A stretch of DNA of 10,954 nucleotides from Rhodothermaceae bacterium (lineage in GTDB: Bacteria > Bacteroidota > Rhodothermia > Rhodothermales > JAHEMB01), in contig JAHEMB010000057.1 in assembly GCA_024643915.1 (NCBI GenBank), positions 1 to 10,954 on the forward strand, read 5' to 3'. Below the pieces are notes generated by a model. That model did not search any database and was not told the DNA's origin. It was given only the letters and a program-made list of their open reading frames with translations. The translations under genes were made by a program, and so were the position numbers. This document shows, piece by piece, positions 1 to 7,282 of the stretch. How positions within the stretch are numbered: the stretch's first letter is position 1; every line of letters begins with the position of its first letter.

Positions 1-1796
1 TTGGGCTGGCCACCTTCTGGGGTGGCCTGCGGTACCGCCCCGCCCTCTTCGCTAGCACCGAGCCGTTCCTGATCCTGTTCTTCCTCCAGTACCTCGGCAT
101 CTCGATCCTCCAGGGACGGCAGCGCGGCGGCACGCCCGCCCGGGTGGTCGATAGCGTACTCGTTTTCGGCCTCCCGCTCGTTGCCTTTTCGCTACAAGCC
201 ATTCTTGTCGAGCCGTTCGCCTACGGGCTAGCGTGGAGCGCGATTGGACTGGCGTTGCTTTATGCCGTCGTGGCCGCCCTCCTCTTCCGCACCGAGACGG
301 TGCGGTGGCTGCCTGAGTCGTTCGCCGGGCTGGCCCTGGCTTTCTTCACGATGGCACTGCCCTTCGCGTTTGATGGGACATGGACGAGCGTGGGCTGGGC
401 GCTCGAAGGGGTGGTGCTGATCTGGGTGGGCTGGCGCCAGCAGCGGCTGCTGTTGCGCGTGAGTGGCCTGCTCTTGCAAGTGGCCGCGTACGTCTCGTTC
501 GTCGAGGTGGTGGAGCAGGTGCCGCGGACGCTCCCCTACCTCAACCGCTTCTTCCTTGGAGCACTGGCCCTGAGCCTCGCCGCGCTCGCCACGGCGTACT
601 TGACGGCGCGGCAGGAAGAGGTGGTGCAGAAAGCGGAGCGGCGGGCCGGCGTATTCTTCCTCACGGCGGGCCTTTTCTGGTGGCTCTTCGGCGGTCTCGG
701 CGAGGTGAGCCGCCTCACGTACTATCTGTATGATGCCGGATTATCATTGACTTTCACGGCGCTGACGGCCCTGGGGTGCGTCCTCGCGGGAACGGTGTTG
801 GGCTGGGCGGGGCTGCGGAAAGCGGCGCTGTGGCTGCTGCCGGGCGTTTTCATTTTCCTCGTCGGCTGGTTCGATGCGGGCCATCCTTTTGCCGATGGCG
901 GCTGGGCCGCGTGGGGCCTGGCCCTCGCCGTCATTTATTACGCCCTGTGGCGCAACGAAGGAGCGGCGTCGCCCAGGTGGCTGCGCGGCTTGCACGCCGC
1001 CGGACTCTGGCTACTGGCCATCCTTTCCTCGTGGGAACTCGCCTGGATCCTCGATCGGCTTTCCCCCGACGGATCGGTGTGGCCGGCGCTGGCCGCCGGA
1101 TTGGCCCCGTTGCTGCTGATTTTCGCCACGGCACGTCTTTCTACGACGGAGCGATGGCCGATGGGAACGCATCGTACGGCGTACCTGATACGTGGCCTGC
1201 TGTCCCTTCTCGCCTGGGTGTGGGGCTGGTCTGTTTACATGAGTCTGGAAAGCGTCGCGGACCCGTCTCCCCTACCCTACGCACCGCTACTAAATCCACT
1301 CGACCTCGTGCTCGGCTTCAGCCTCGTCGTCGGCGTTTTCTGGCAGCGCATAGCCTGGCGCGCAGAAAGCGACGGACGGGACGTCGTCGGCCAGGCTCTT
1401 CGGTGGCTGCTCGTGGCGACGATCTTCTTGTGGCTCAACGCTTCGCTGGCCCGCACCTGCCACTTCTGGGCCGGCGTGCCCTACGACCTCGACGACCTGC
1501 TCGCCTCAACGGTCTTTCAGGCCTCCCTCTCCATCTTCTGGACGGTGCTGGCGGTGACGACGATGGTGATTGCAGCCCGGCGCGGCCACCGCACGGCGTG
1601 GATCGTCGCAGCGGTGCTGGTAGGGGTGGTTGTCGTCAAGCTTTTCTTAATCGATCTCTCCAGCCTCAGCACGGGGTCGCGGATCATCTCCTTCATCGGC
1701 GTGGGCCTGTTGCTGCTCCTGGTCGGCTACATCGCCCCCGCTCCCCCCGCCCGCGCCGAGGCGGAGCCAGTTGAGGAACCTGCCGTCCCGCTCTAG
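1..1796 (+). CDS. DUF2339 family polytopic membrane protein, 5' end outside window
   Basis: The reading frame is open from the left edge (first complete codon at base 3) to a TAG at 1794-1796, so about 597 C-terminal residues are visible. A GTG at 144 is internal, because coding similarity continues upstream of it (the stretch ASTEPFLILFFLQYLGI precedes it). The protein is almost entirely alternating hydrophobic helices and short polar loops, well over a dozen likely membrane segments. The segments VDSVLVFGLPLVAFSLQAIL and YGLAWSAIGLALLYA, and later WALEGVVLIWVGWRQQ, are the pattern I recognise from DUF2339 (PF10101). Full-length members are usually around 850-950 residues, so roughly a third is missing to the left. 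No biochemical function is established for the family; a role in the cell envelope is often assumed but not shown here. It ends in a Pro/Ala/Glu-rich cytosolic-looking tail. The family call is firm; function is unknown. Confidence 0.88.
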   Translation, partial: GLATFWGGLRYRPALFASTEPFLILFFLQYLGISILQGRQRGGTPARVVDSVLVFGLPLVAFSLQAILVEPFAYGLAWSAIGLALLYAVVAALLFRTETVRWLPESFAGLALAFFTMALPFAFDGTWTSVGWALEGVVLIWVGWRQQRLLLRVSGLLLQVAAYVSFVEVVEQVPRTLPYLNRFFLGALALSLAALATAYLTARQEEVVQKAERRAGVFFLTAGLFWWLFGGLGEVSRLTYYLYDAGLSLTFTALTALGCVLAGTVLGWAGLRKAALWLLPGVFIFLVGWFDAGHPFADGGWAAWGLALAVIYYALWRNEGAASPRWLRGLHAAGLWLLAILSSWELAWILDRLSPDGSVWPALAAGLAPLLLIFATARLSTTERWPMGTHRTAYLIRGLLSLLAWVWGWSVYMSLESVADPSPLPYAPLLNPLDLVLGFSLVVGVFWQRIAWRAESDGRDVVGQALRWLLVATIFLWLNASLARTCHFWAGVPYDLDDLLASTVFQASLSIFWTVLAVTTMVIAARRGHRTAWIVAAVLVGVVVVKLFLIDLSSLSTGSRIISFIGVGLLLLLVGYIAPAPPARAEAEPVEEPAVPL

Positions 1797-2871
1797 GCCG
1801 TGAGCGAGAGCCGGGGAGTCGACGATAGGCTGTTTTGAAGGCAGGGCAAAGAGGGCTGAGATTCGTCCTCTCGTCCTCTCCCCTATATTTGCGTTGATTT
1901 GCGGAACAGGTGGGCGGCAGCGGTAAACTGCTCGGTCGAGCCGCCGAGGACGAGGCGGTCGCCGGGCTGAAGGCGGAGGTCTGCTGGGGGCGGATCAAGG
2001 GCCTTTCCGTTGCGATGGACGCAGAGGAGCACGAGGCCACTCGTGGTGGTCAGGTCGAGGTCTTCGAGCGAAGCGCTGGCGGCCAGGGCGCCCTGCCGGA
2101 CGGTCACGGCGCGGAGGTGGACGCCGTCTTTTTCGAGCACCTCGGGGCGGCGATGCTGGACCAGGCGGAGGTTTGTTTCGATCACAGCATCGCCGCCGTG
2201 GGCCGCCTCCACCCAGGCAAGTGCCTTCTCCGGGGGCACCAGGTAGGCGTCGAGGGCGTGTCCGCTGATGCGAAGGGACGCTCCCAACTCCTCGGGCACT
2301 ACCACGTCGGCCCCGGCCTCCTCCATCCCTTTCACCTGCGAAAGAAAACGCGCCCGCGCGACGATGTGGAGCGTCGGGTTCAGAAAGTGCGCCACCTCAA
2401 CGATCTGCTTCACCGCAGACACCTCGTTGATCACCACTACGAGGAGCCGCGCGCGCTCCACGCCCGCCTGTTCGAGAATATGCACCTGGGCGGCATCGCC
2501 GTAAAGCACCGGGACGTTCGCCGCCTCGGCCTCCTCCACCGAGTGCGCGTTGAGTTCCACCAGTAGCAACGGGATCTCGGCCTTTTGAAGTACCTGGATG
2601 AGCCGCCGTCCTGCGGGGCCGTATCCTACCACGATGACGTGATCTTCCAGGCCGTCGTCGTTTGCGTGCAGCGACTCATCCCCGAACGTGCCCTTGCCCA
2701 GCGCCGAAGCCTCCAGCACACGGCCCACGCGCGGTCCGGCCTTCACCATGAAAGGCGTCGCCATCATCAGCAGCACCACCACCGCGATAAACGTCTGCTC
2801 GCCCGCCACGCCCAGCCCGGCGGGCGTCAGGCCTACCTCTCGCCCCGCCCGCTCCACCACGAACGATGTCT

Positions 2872-2883
2872 CGCAGATCTGCG
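2872..2883. repeat. 12-bp perfect palindrome beside the amber codon
   Basis: CGCAGATCTGCG is its own reverse complement and lies 8 bases from the TAG. On the antiporter strand it covers the Gln-Ile-Cys codons where relatives have Gln-Ile-Gly. The Gly to Cys change (expected GGC, observed TGC) is the base that completes the palindrome. Function as a binding site is not implied; it matters as a possible mutational template. Confidence 0.6.
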
Positions 2884-2890
2884 CGAGCGC

Positions 2891-2893
2891 CTA
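2891..2893 (-). other. In-frame amber stop inside the antiporter gene
   Basis: On the minus strand the codons read Gly-TAG-Ala-Leu-Ala-Gln-Ile. In relatives the corresponding segment is typically Gly-Leu-Ala-Leu-Ala-Gln-Ile-Gly-Glu-Phe, so the TAG sits where a leucine codon is expected; TTG to TAG is a single base change. The frame is identical before and after, so this is a nonsense change and not a frameshift. Confidence 0.85.
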
Positions 2894-3930
2894 GCCGGCC
2901 ACGGCACCGTAACGCACCGGATGGCCCAGCACCCGCACTGTGCCCGCCGTGATCGTTGCCTTCAGGAGGAGGACGCCGCCCGCCACCATCAGCACCGGCA
3001 GCAGATTGCGCGCCAAGAACCCTACGTCGAGCAGCATCCCGATGGAGACAAAGAAGATGGCGTTGAAGACGATACGAAAGGGCAGAATCTCGCTCAGGGC
3101 CAGTTCGCTATAGCGGCTCTCGCTCACCACCAGGCCGGCCAGGAAAGCGCCAAGGGCGAGGCTTACCCCGGCAAGGTTTGTGAGCCACGCCGTGCCAAAG
3201 CACAGCGCCACCACCGTGAGGAGGAACAGCTCCTGGCTCCGTGTCTGCACCACGCGACCCATGAGGGCCGGCACCGCCTTGCGCGCCAGCAGCAGCACCC
3301 CCCCAATAACGAGGAGCGCCTTCGCCATGACCCACGTGATGCTCAGAAACGAGCCGCCCCCGGCGCTGAGGTACGGGACGAACAGCACCATCACCACCAT
3401 CGCCAGATCCTGAAAAATGAGCAGGGCGAGCGTCACCTGGCCTGCCGGCGTATCCAATTCGGCGCGGTCGGCGAAGAGCTTCATCACGATGGCCGTGCTG
3501 CTGAGGACGACGAGGAAGCTTGTGAACACGCCCACGCGCCATTCCACCCCGAAGAGGAGCAGCACAAGCGTCACCACGGCTATCGTCAGCGCAGCCTGGA
3601 GGCTGCCGCCGAGGACGATGAAACGCCGGATGCGCGCCAGCCGCGCCAGCTTGAACTCGACCCCAATCGTGAAGAGCAGCAGGATCACACCAATCTCGGC
3701 CATCGTGTTGACGAGGCTCTGGTCCTGCACGATGGCTAGCCCACCCGGCCCGATCAGCACCCCCGCCAGCAGGAAGCCAACGATGGGCACCAGTCTGAGC
3801 CGGTAGGACACGTACGCGATGAGGACACAGACTGCAAAAAGCGCAACAAACTCGCCGAGAAAAGGCAGGGTCATAGGCGGAAGCCAGGAAGGAGAAGGAA
3901 GAATTGTAGTCAAGTTATTGCTGGCTCCTC

Positions 3931-3936
3931 ATTATA
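3931..3936 (-). promoter_or_regulatory. Possible -10 element for the antiporter gene in the divergent intergenic region
   Basis: The minus strand reads TATAAT here, about 57 bases upstream of the preferred ATG at 3874, in a short AT-rich patch of otherwise GC-rich DNA. No convincing -35 element lies 16-18 bases further upstream. If the gene starts at the TTG at 3913, the leader would be very short. The region 3875-4030 must also carry the promoter of the divergent PIG-L gene, but I cannot point to one with confidence. Confidence 0.3.
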
Positions 3937-4030
3937 TCCGAATTCCGTCCCGGCGCGGGCGCGGCAGGGGAAACATTCTCGCAACAAAATCTTTCGCTCA
4001 AAGCCCCTCTCGCTTTCACTGCTTTTCCTA

Positions 4031-6298
4031 ATGAAACACGTCCTATTGCGCCGTCTCTCAGCCACCCTAGGGCTCGTTCTCACCTTGCTTTGCGCTGGGA
4101 GCGCCTGGGCGCAAGAGACCCCTTCCCTGGTGGTGATGAACCTAGCGGCCCACCCGGACGACGAGGACGGCAGCACCCTCGCCTATTACCGCAAGGCGAA
4201 GGACGCCGTCGCATACAGCGTCATCTTTACGCGGGGCGAGGGAGGGCAGAACGAGATCGGGCCGGAGCTTTACGAAGCCCTCGGTGCCATCCGCACGGAC
4301 GAGACCGAGCGCGCCGCCCGCCACCTCGGCACGCAGGTTCAATTCCTCAACTACTACGACTTCGGCTATTCGAAAGAGGCGGCAGAGGCGTTCGAGATGT
4401 GGGGCGGGCGCGAGGCCGTCACGGCCCGCCTCGTCTACCTCATCCGCAAACTCAAGCCCGACGTCCTCTTCACCAACCACGACACCGTCACCGTGGGCGA
4501 GCGGCGGCAACACGGGCAGCATCAGGCGGTCGGCATCTCCGCTTACGACGCCTTCGCCCTCGCCGCCGACCCGGCCTTTCACCCCGAGCAGCTTGCCGAG
4601 CCGGGGGTGGACCTGTGGCAGCCGAGGCGGCTTTTCTTGCGGCTCTGGTTCTGGAACGAAGATGTGCCGCACGACGTGGCCGTGCCCGTCGGTGCCCTCA
4701 ACCCGGCCACTGGCGAACCCTATACCGCCGCCGCCGCCGACGCCTTGATTGAGCACGCCTCGCAAGGCATGGGACAATGGGCCGAGCGTATCCGCGCCAT
4801 CGAAGAGAACCGCTTTAAGCTCCTCCGCACCGCCACCGACGCCCCCCTCGATCCCTCCGACCTGGCCGGCAACCTGGCGACTAACGATGCCGCTACGCCC
4901 GACCTCTCGTACCTTATCGACGCGGGCCGCGTGCCGGCCCTGCCCGAAGGCACCTATGCACTGGATGCCGACGCGGCTGTACCCGGGCAATCGGTGCGCC
5001 TGACCTGGGAGGCCCCCAAACTGCCGGCCCGTCGCCTCCGCTGGCGCTTCACCGGCGCGGTTGATACCACGCTCCACCTCTCGGATACGACGCCGGGCAG
5101 GGCCACCCTGCTGGTTGCAGCGGGGGCCAAGCCGAGCGAACCCAAAGCAGTGTACCAGTATGAGCGGTTTACCAACCATCCGCCTGTCACTTATGCCCTC
5201 TACGACGCCGCGACCGACGATCTACTGGCGGCGGGCTACTTGCCTCTCGAAGTTGCGCCCCCCCTTTTCGTCGAGGCCAACGCTGGCGACGTGATGCGGC
5301 TGCGGCCCGGTAAAAATGCGCTGCCCGTACGCGTGCAGGTTTTCGATCCGGCGGCTAAGCGGATCACGCTCAATGCCGCCGTCTCGCGCGACGCCGACCG
5401 CACGGTCATCGTCAGCACGCAGGCGGACGTGGAAGTGAATGGTGAGGGCGAAATTGACAGAACACTCGATCTCGATCTACCCGCCGGGCTTGCGCCGGGG
5501 ACTTATACGGTCAGTGTCACGGCCCTGGGAGCTCCCGCCACCCGCACCCCGCAGCCCGCCGTAGACCACTTGCCCGCCCGCGTGTTTTCGGTGAAGGTGC
5601 CCGAGGGCCTGCGCGTGGGCGTGGTGGAGAGCTACGACAACACGCTCTCCCAAGCACTCGGCGAACTCGGCATCAAGGCCGTCCTGCTGGATTCTCTCGC
5701 GCTCGCCGAAGGCAGCTTCAACGACCTCCAGACCATCGTCATCGACATCCGCGCGTATCTCGTCCGCCCCGGCCTGCGTGCACATAACGATCGGCTCCTC
5801 GACTGGGTGCAGGGCGGCGGTCACCTCGTCGTCAATTACCAGAAAACGTTCGAGTGGAACCCGCAGTACGACGACCCTTTCGTGGCCGGGCAGAAGAATC
5901 CTGAGGGCTTCGCGCCCTATCCTCTCACTCTGGGCCGTGACCGCGTGACGCGCGAGGACGCTCCCGTGAAGGTGCTCCTTCCACCCGATCATCCCCTCCT
6001 GACCTGGCCCAATAATCTCGACGCCACGGTGTGGGATGGCTGGGTGCAGGAGCGCGGCCTCTATTTCCCCGAATCCTACGATGAGCAATACCAGGAACTC
6101 TTCTGCATGAGCGATCCCGCTGAGGCGCCCCTGTGCAGTTCCACTCTCCTGGCCGAAGTTGGCGCGGGCACCTACCTCTACACGGCCCTCGTCTGGTACC
6201 GGCAGCTCAAGGCTTTCAGCCCCGGCGCGTACGCCTTCTTCGCCAACCTGATGAGCCTGCCTCTAGCCGACGCATCGGCCTCGGGACGGACGAACTGA
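4031..6298 (+). CDS. Secreted PIG-L/LmbE-family deacetylase with C-terminal beta-rich and amidotransferase-like regions
   Basis: The 755-residue product starts with a classic signal peptide (residues 1-27, Arg-Arg then a leucine-rich core, cleavage at AWA|QE), so it acts outside the cytoplasm. The catalytic domain (about 30-290) shows AHPDDE at 40-45 and HGQHQAV at 161-167. By analogy with MshB and LmbE, His41, Asp44 and His164 would bind zinc and Asp43 act as base. The family removes N-acetyl groups from N-acetylglucosamine-type substrates, but members with this architecture have no firmly known substrate. Residues about 300-520 look like beta-sandwich repeats. Residues about 527-750 (LRVGVVESYDNTL, LLDWVQGGGHLVVNYQ) resemble a class I glutamine amidotransferase-like fold without an evident catalytic Cys in the usual place. 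No good Shine-Dalgarno sequence precedes ATG 4031; the start rests on the signal peptide. It stands alone, divergent from the antiporter, with 157 bases before the next gene's preferred start. Confidence 0.88.
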   Translation: MKHVLLRRLSATLGLVLTLLCAGSAWAQETPSLVVMNLAAHPDDEDGSTLAYYRKAKDAVAYSVIFTRGEGGQNEIGPELYEALGAIRTDETERAARHLGTQVQFLNYYDFGYSKEAAEAFEMWGGREAVTARLVYLIRKLKPDVLFTNHDTVTVGERRQHGQHQAVGISAYDAFALAADPAFHPEQLAEPGVDLWQPRRLFLRLWFWNEDVPHDVAVPVGALNPATGEPYTAAAADALIEHASQGMGQWAERIRAIEENRFKLLRTATDAPLDPSDLAGNLATNDAATPDLSYLIDAGRVPALPEGTYALDADAAVPGQSVRLTWEAPKLPARRLRWRFTGAVDTTLHLSDTTPGRATLLVAAGAKPSEPKAVYQYERFTNHPPVTYALYDAATDDLLAAGYLPLEVAPPLFVEANAGDVMRLRPGKNALPVRVQVFDPAAKRITLNAAVSRDADRTVIVSTQADVEVNGEGEIDRTLDLDLPAGLAPGTYTVSVTALGAPATRTPQPAVDHLPARVFSVKVPEGLRVGVVESYDNTLSQALGELGIKAVLLDSLALAEGSFNDLQTIVIDIRAYLVRPGLRAHNDRLLDWVQGGGHLVVNYQKTFEWNPQYDDPFVAGQKNPEGFAPYPLTLGRDRVTREDAPVKVLLPPDHPLLTWPNNLDATVWDGWVQERGLYFPESYDEQYQELFCMSDPAEAPLCSSTLLAEVGAGTYLYTALVWYRQLKAFSPGAYAFFANLMSLPLADASASGRTN

Positions 6299-6352
6299 CG
6301 CGGAAGAAATGCAGAAGTTTACTTTGTTACGCAAGGGGCGCTGTATTCCTGC

Positions 6353-6382
6353 TTGCATTTATCACAGGATTGCGTAGTTTTA
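6353..6382 (+). promoter_or_regulatory. Possible Bacteroidetes-type promoter for the first response regulator
   Basis: A TTG at 6353-6355 is separated by 19 bases from TAGTTTTA at 6375-6382. This resembles the Bacteroidetes primary sigma pattern (-33 TTTG, -7 TAnnTTTG). It would start transcription near 6389, giving a leader of about 65 bases to the preferred start codon. Short motifs like this arise by chance, so this is only a suggestion. Confidence 0.35.
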
Positions 6383-6393
6383 ATCGTAACGGC

Positions 6394-6416
6394 GGCGCGC
6401 GCTAAAGAGCCGCGCC
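6394..6416 (+). promoter_or_regulatory. GC-rich hairpin in the leader of the first response regulator gene
   Basis: GGCGCG (6394-6399) pairs with CGCGCC (6411-6416), with a further CT/AG pair around an AAAG loop and a small internal loop. It ends exactly at the upstream ATG at 6417. A start codon directly behind such a stem is a poor initiation site, which favours the ATG at 6456. It could also be a weak terminator for the upstream PIG-L gene, but no T-run follows. Confidence 0.4.
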
Positions 6417-6455
6417 ATGCCTGCCGTTCACTCCCAGCCTAATTGCCTCAATATT

Positions 6456-7163
6456 ATGCCCAGCCAGGACACTTCCTACCGCATGTTGATCGTCGAGGAC
6501 GACCCGGATGTGGGGCAGGCGGTCAAAGACTTTTTCGAGTTCAGCGGATACGACGTCACGCTCGCCACCGATGGTGAGTCGGCCCTCGAACGGATGAGGA
6601 AGAACGAAGACTTCGACATCGTGCTACTCGATGTGATGCTGCCCAACAAGAACGGCTTCGACGTCCTGAAAGAGTCGCAGGAGATGGGCTTCGACGCCCC
6701 CGTGCTGATGCTGACGGGGAAGGGCGAACAGGAGGATATCCTGCGCGGCTTCGGCCTCGGCGCTGACGATTACGTCGTCAAGCCGTTCAACGCCGAAGAG
6801 CTTTCGATGCGCGTGAAGGCCATCCTCCACCGCACGCAGCCGCCGGATAAAACGCCGATGGACATCTACTACGTCGGCGACGTGGAGATCAACTTCAGCA
6901 CCCACGAGGCCCGCCGCAACGGCGACGACCTCTCGTTTACCGCCCTCGAATATGACATCATGCGCTACCTGATCCAGAACCGGGGGCGCACCGTGACGCG
7001 AAAGCAATTGCTGCGCGACGTGTGGGGCATCGAGCAGGAGATCATCACGCGCACCATCGACCGGCACATCGCCTCTATCCGCAAGAAGATCGAGCCCGAT
7101 CCCGCCTCGCCCACCTACATCGAAACCGTCTATGGGCTCGGCTATCGCTACACGGGAGACTGA
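6456..7163 (+). CDS. OmpR/PhoB-family response regulator
   Basis: This 235-residue protein has an N-terminal receiver domain and a C-terminal winged-helix DNA-binding domain. In the receiver, the acidic pair is Asp15/Asp16 (LIVEDD), the phosphoacceptor is Asp59 (LLDVMLP), and the switch residues are Thr87 (LMLTG) and Lys109 (VVKPF), so all are present. The output domain (about 135-235) ends with TRTIDRHIASIRKKIEP and the terminal hairpin TVYGLGYRY typical of PhoB/OmpR. It should bind DNA as a dimer when phosphorylated by a sensor kinase. An in-frame ATG at 6417 adds 13 residues with no family counterpart and abuts a hairpin; ATG 6456 or 6483 (directly before LIVEDD) is more natural. No strong ribosome binding site helps decide. 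No kinase gene is in the window, so it is an orphan locally. It faces a paralogous regulator at 7283-8011. Target genes cannot be inferred. Confidence 0.92.
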   Translation: MPSQDTSYRMLIVEDDPDVGQAVKDFFEFSGYDVTLATDGESALERMRKNEDFDIVLLDVMLPNKNGFDVLKESQEMGFDAPVLMLTGKGEQEDILRGFGLGADDYVVKPFNAEELSMRVKAILHRTQPPDKTPMDIYYVGDVEINFSTHEARRNGDDLSFTALEYDIMRYLIQNRGRTVTRKQLLRDVWGIEQEIITRTIDRHIASIRKKIEPDPASPTYIETVYGLGYRYTGD

Positions 7164-7175
7164 ACAGGAATAGAC

Positions 7176-7276
7176 GAATCGAAGACACGAGCGCATAGCG
7201 CGACTCACGCAAGTAAACGAGGAATCGACGAGGAGCTGCAACCAGGGTCCTCGTCGATTCCTCGTTTCTTCGATTC
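7176..7276. repeat. Nested inverted repeat between convergent response regulator genes
   Basis: An outer 9-bp pair, GAATCGAAG at 7176-7184 and CTTCGATTC at 7268-7276, encloses the perfect 20-bp hairpin at 7215-7267. The 30 bases between the outer and inner left arms hold a small stem, GCGC-ATA-GCGC, at 7191-7201. Folded as RNA this gives a three-way-junction shape on either strand. The motif GAATCGA recurs within the arms, so the element has internal direct as well as inverted repetition. It fills nearly the whole gap between the two stop codons. Confidence 0.75.
7215..7267. terminator. Perfect 20-bp stem hairpin, likely bidirectional terminator
   Basis: AAACGAGGAATCGACGAGGA at 7215-7234 is repeated as its exact reverse complement at 7248-7267 around a 13-base loop. 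It lies 51 bases after the stop of the first regulator and 15 bases after the stop of the convergent one. The stem ends in GTTT on both strands but lacks a long T-run, so it is not a textbook intrinsic terminator. Position between converging genes makes transcription stop or mRNA 3'-end protection the simplest role. Confidence 0.65.
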
Positions 7277-7282
7277 CTAAAC

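Larger units (their letters stand above)
1883..3874 (-). pseudogene. KefB-type cation:proton antiporter with TrkA-N/TrkA-C domains, interrupted by an in-frame TAG
   Basis: Two open stretches in the same frame, 3874-2894 and 2890-1886, together encode one monovalent cation:proton antiporter-2 (CPA2/KefB) protein of about 662 residues, close to the family's usual size. The first part is the membrane exchanger: PIVGFLLAGVLIGPGG near residues 30-45, SSTAIVMKLFADR near 125-137, the conserved LLIFQDLA with its Asp at 156, and PFRIVFNAIFFVSIGM. After the stop (codon 328) come the ALAQI helix, a last membrane helix, an NAD-binding RCK/TrkA-N domain (VVGYGPAGRR, GxGxxG near codon 417, with the acidic end of strand two in LLLVELNAHS) and a TrkA-C domain. 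Such proteins exchange K+ or Na+ for H+ at the inner membrane and are gated by the nucleotide-binding domain. I chose ATG 3874 because family members start just before the first helix; a TTG at 3913 has GAGGAG upstream and is the alternative. The second half has no good ribosome binding site, so it is unlikely to be made separately. A sequencing error would make this an intact gene. Confidence 0.85.

Noticed and set aside
776..1774. Plus-strand open frame of 332 codons inside the DUF2339 gene
   Set aside because: Arg/Pro/Gly-rich frame-shifted reading of a GC-rich gene, with no domain; the DUF2339 frame is clear throughout.
1863..1878. Tandem TCGTCCTC repeat between the DUF2339 gene and the antiporter, examined as a terminator or relative of the nested repeat at 7176-7276
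   Set aside because: Only two 8-base copies, no inverted partner and only a loose likeness to the other element.
2585..3739. Long plus-strand open frame of 384 codons opposite the antiporter
   Set aside because: It is the antisense shadow of the antiporter; its translation is low-complexity and rich in His, Arg, Gln and Glu, as expected from the complement of a GC-rich membrane protein gene.
4142..5179. Minus-strand open frame of 345 codons inside the PIG-L gene
   Set aside because: Gly/Val/Arg-rich shadow frame of a well-supported gene with intact catalytic motifs.
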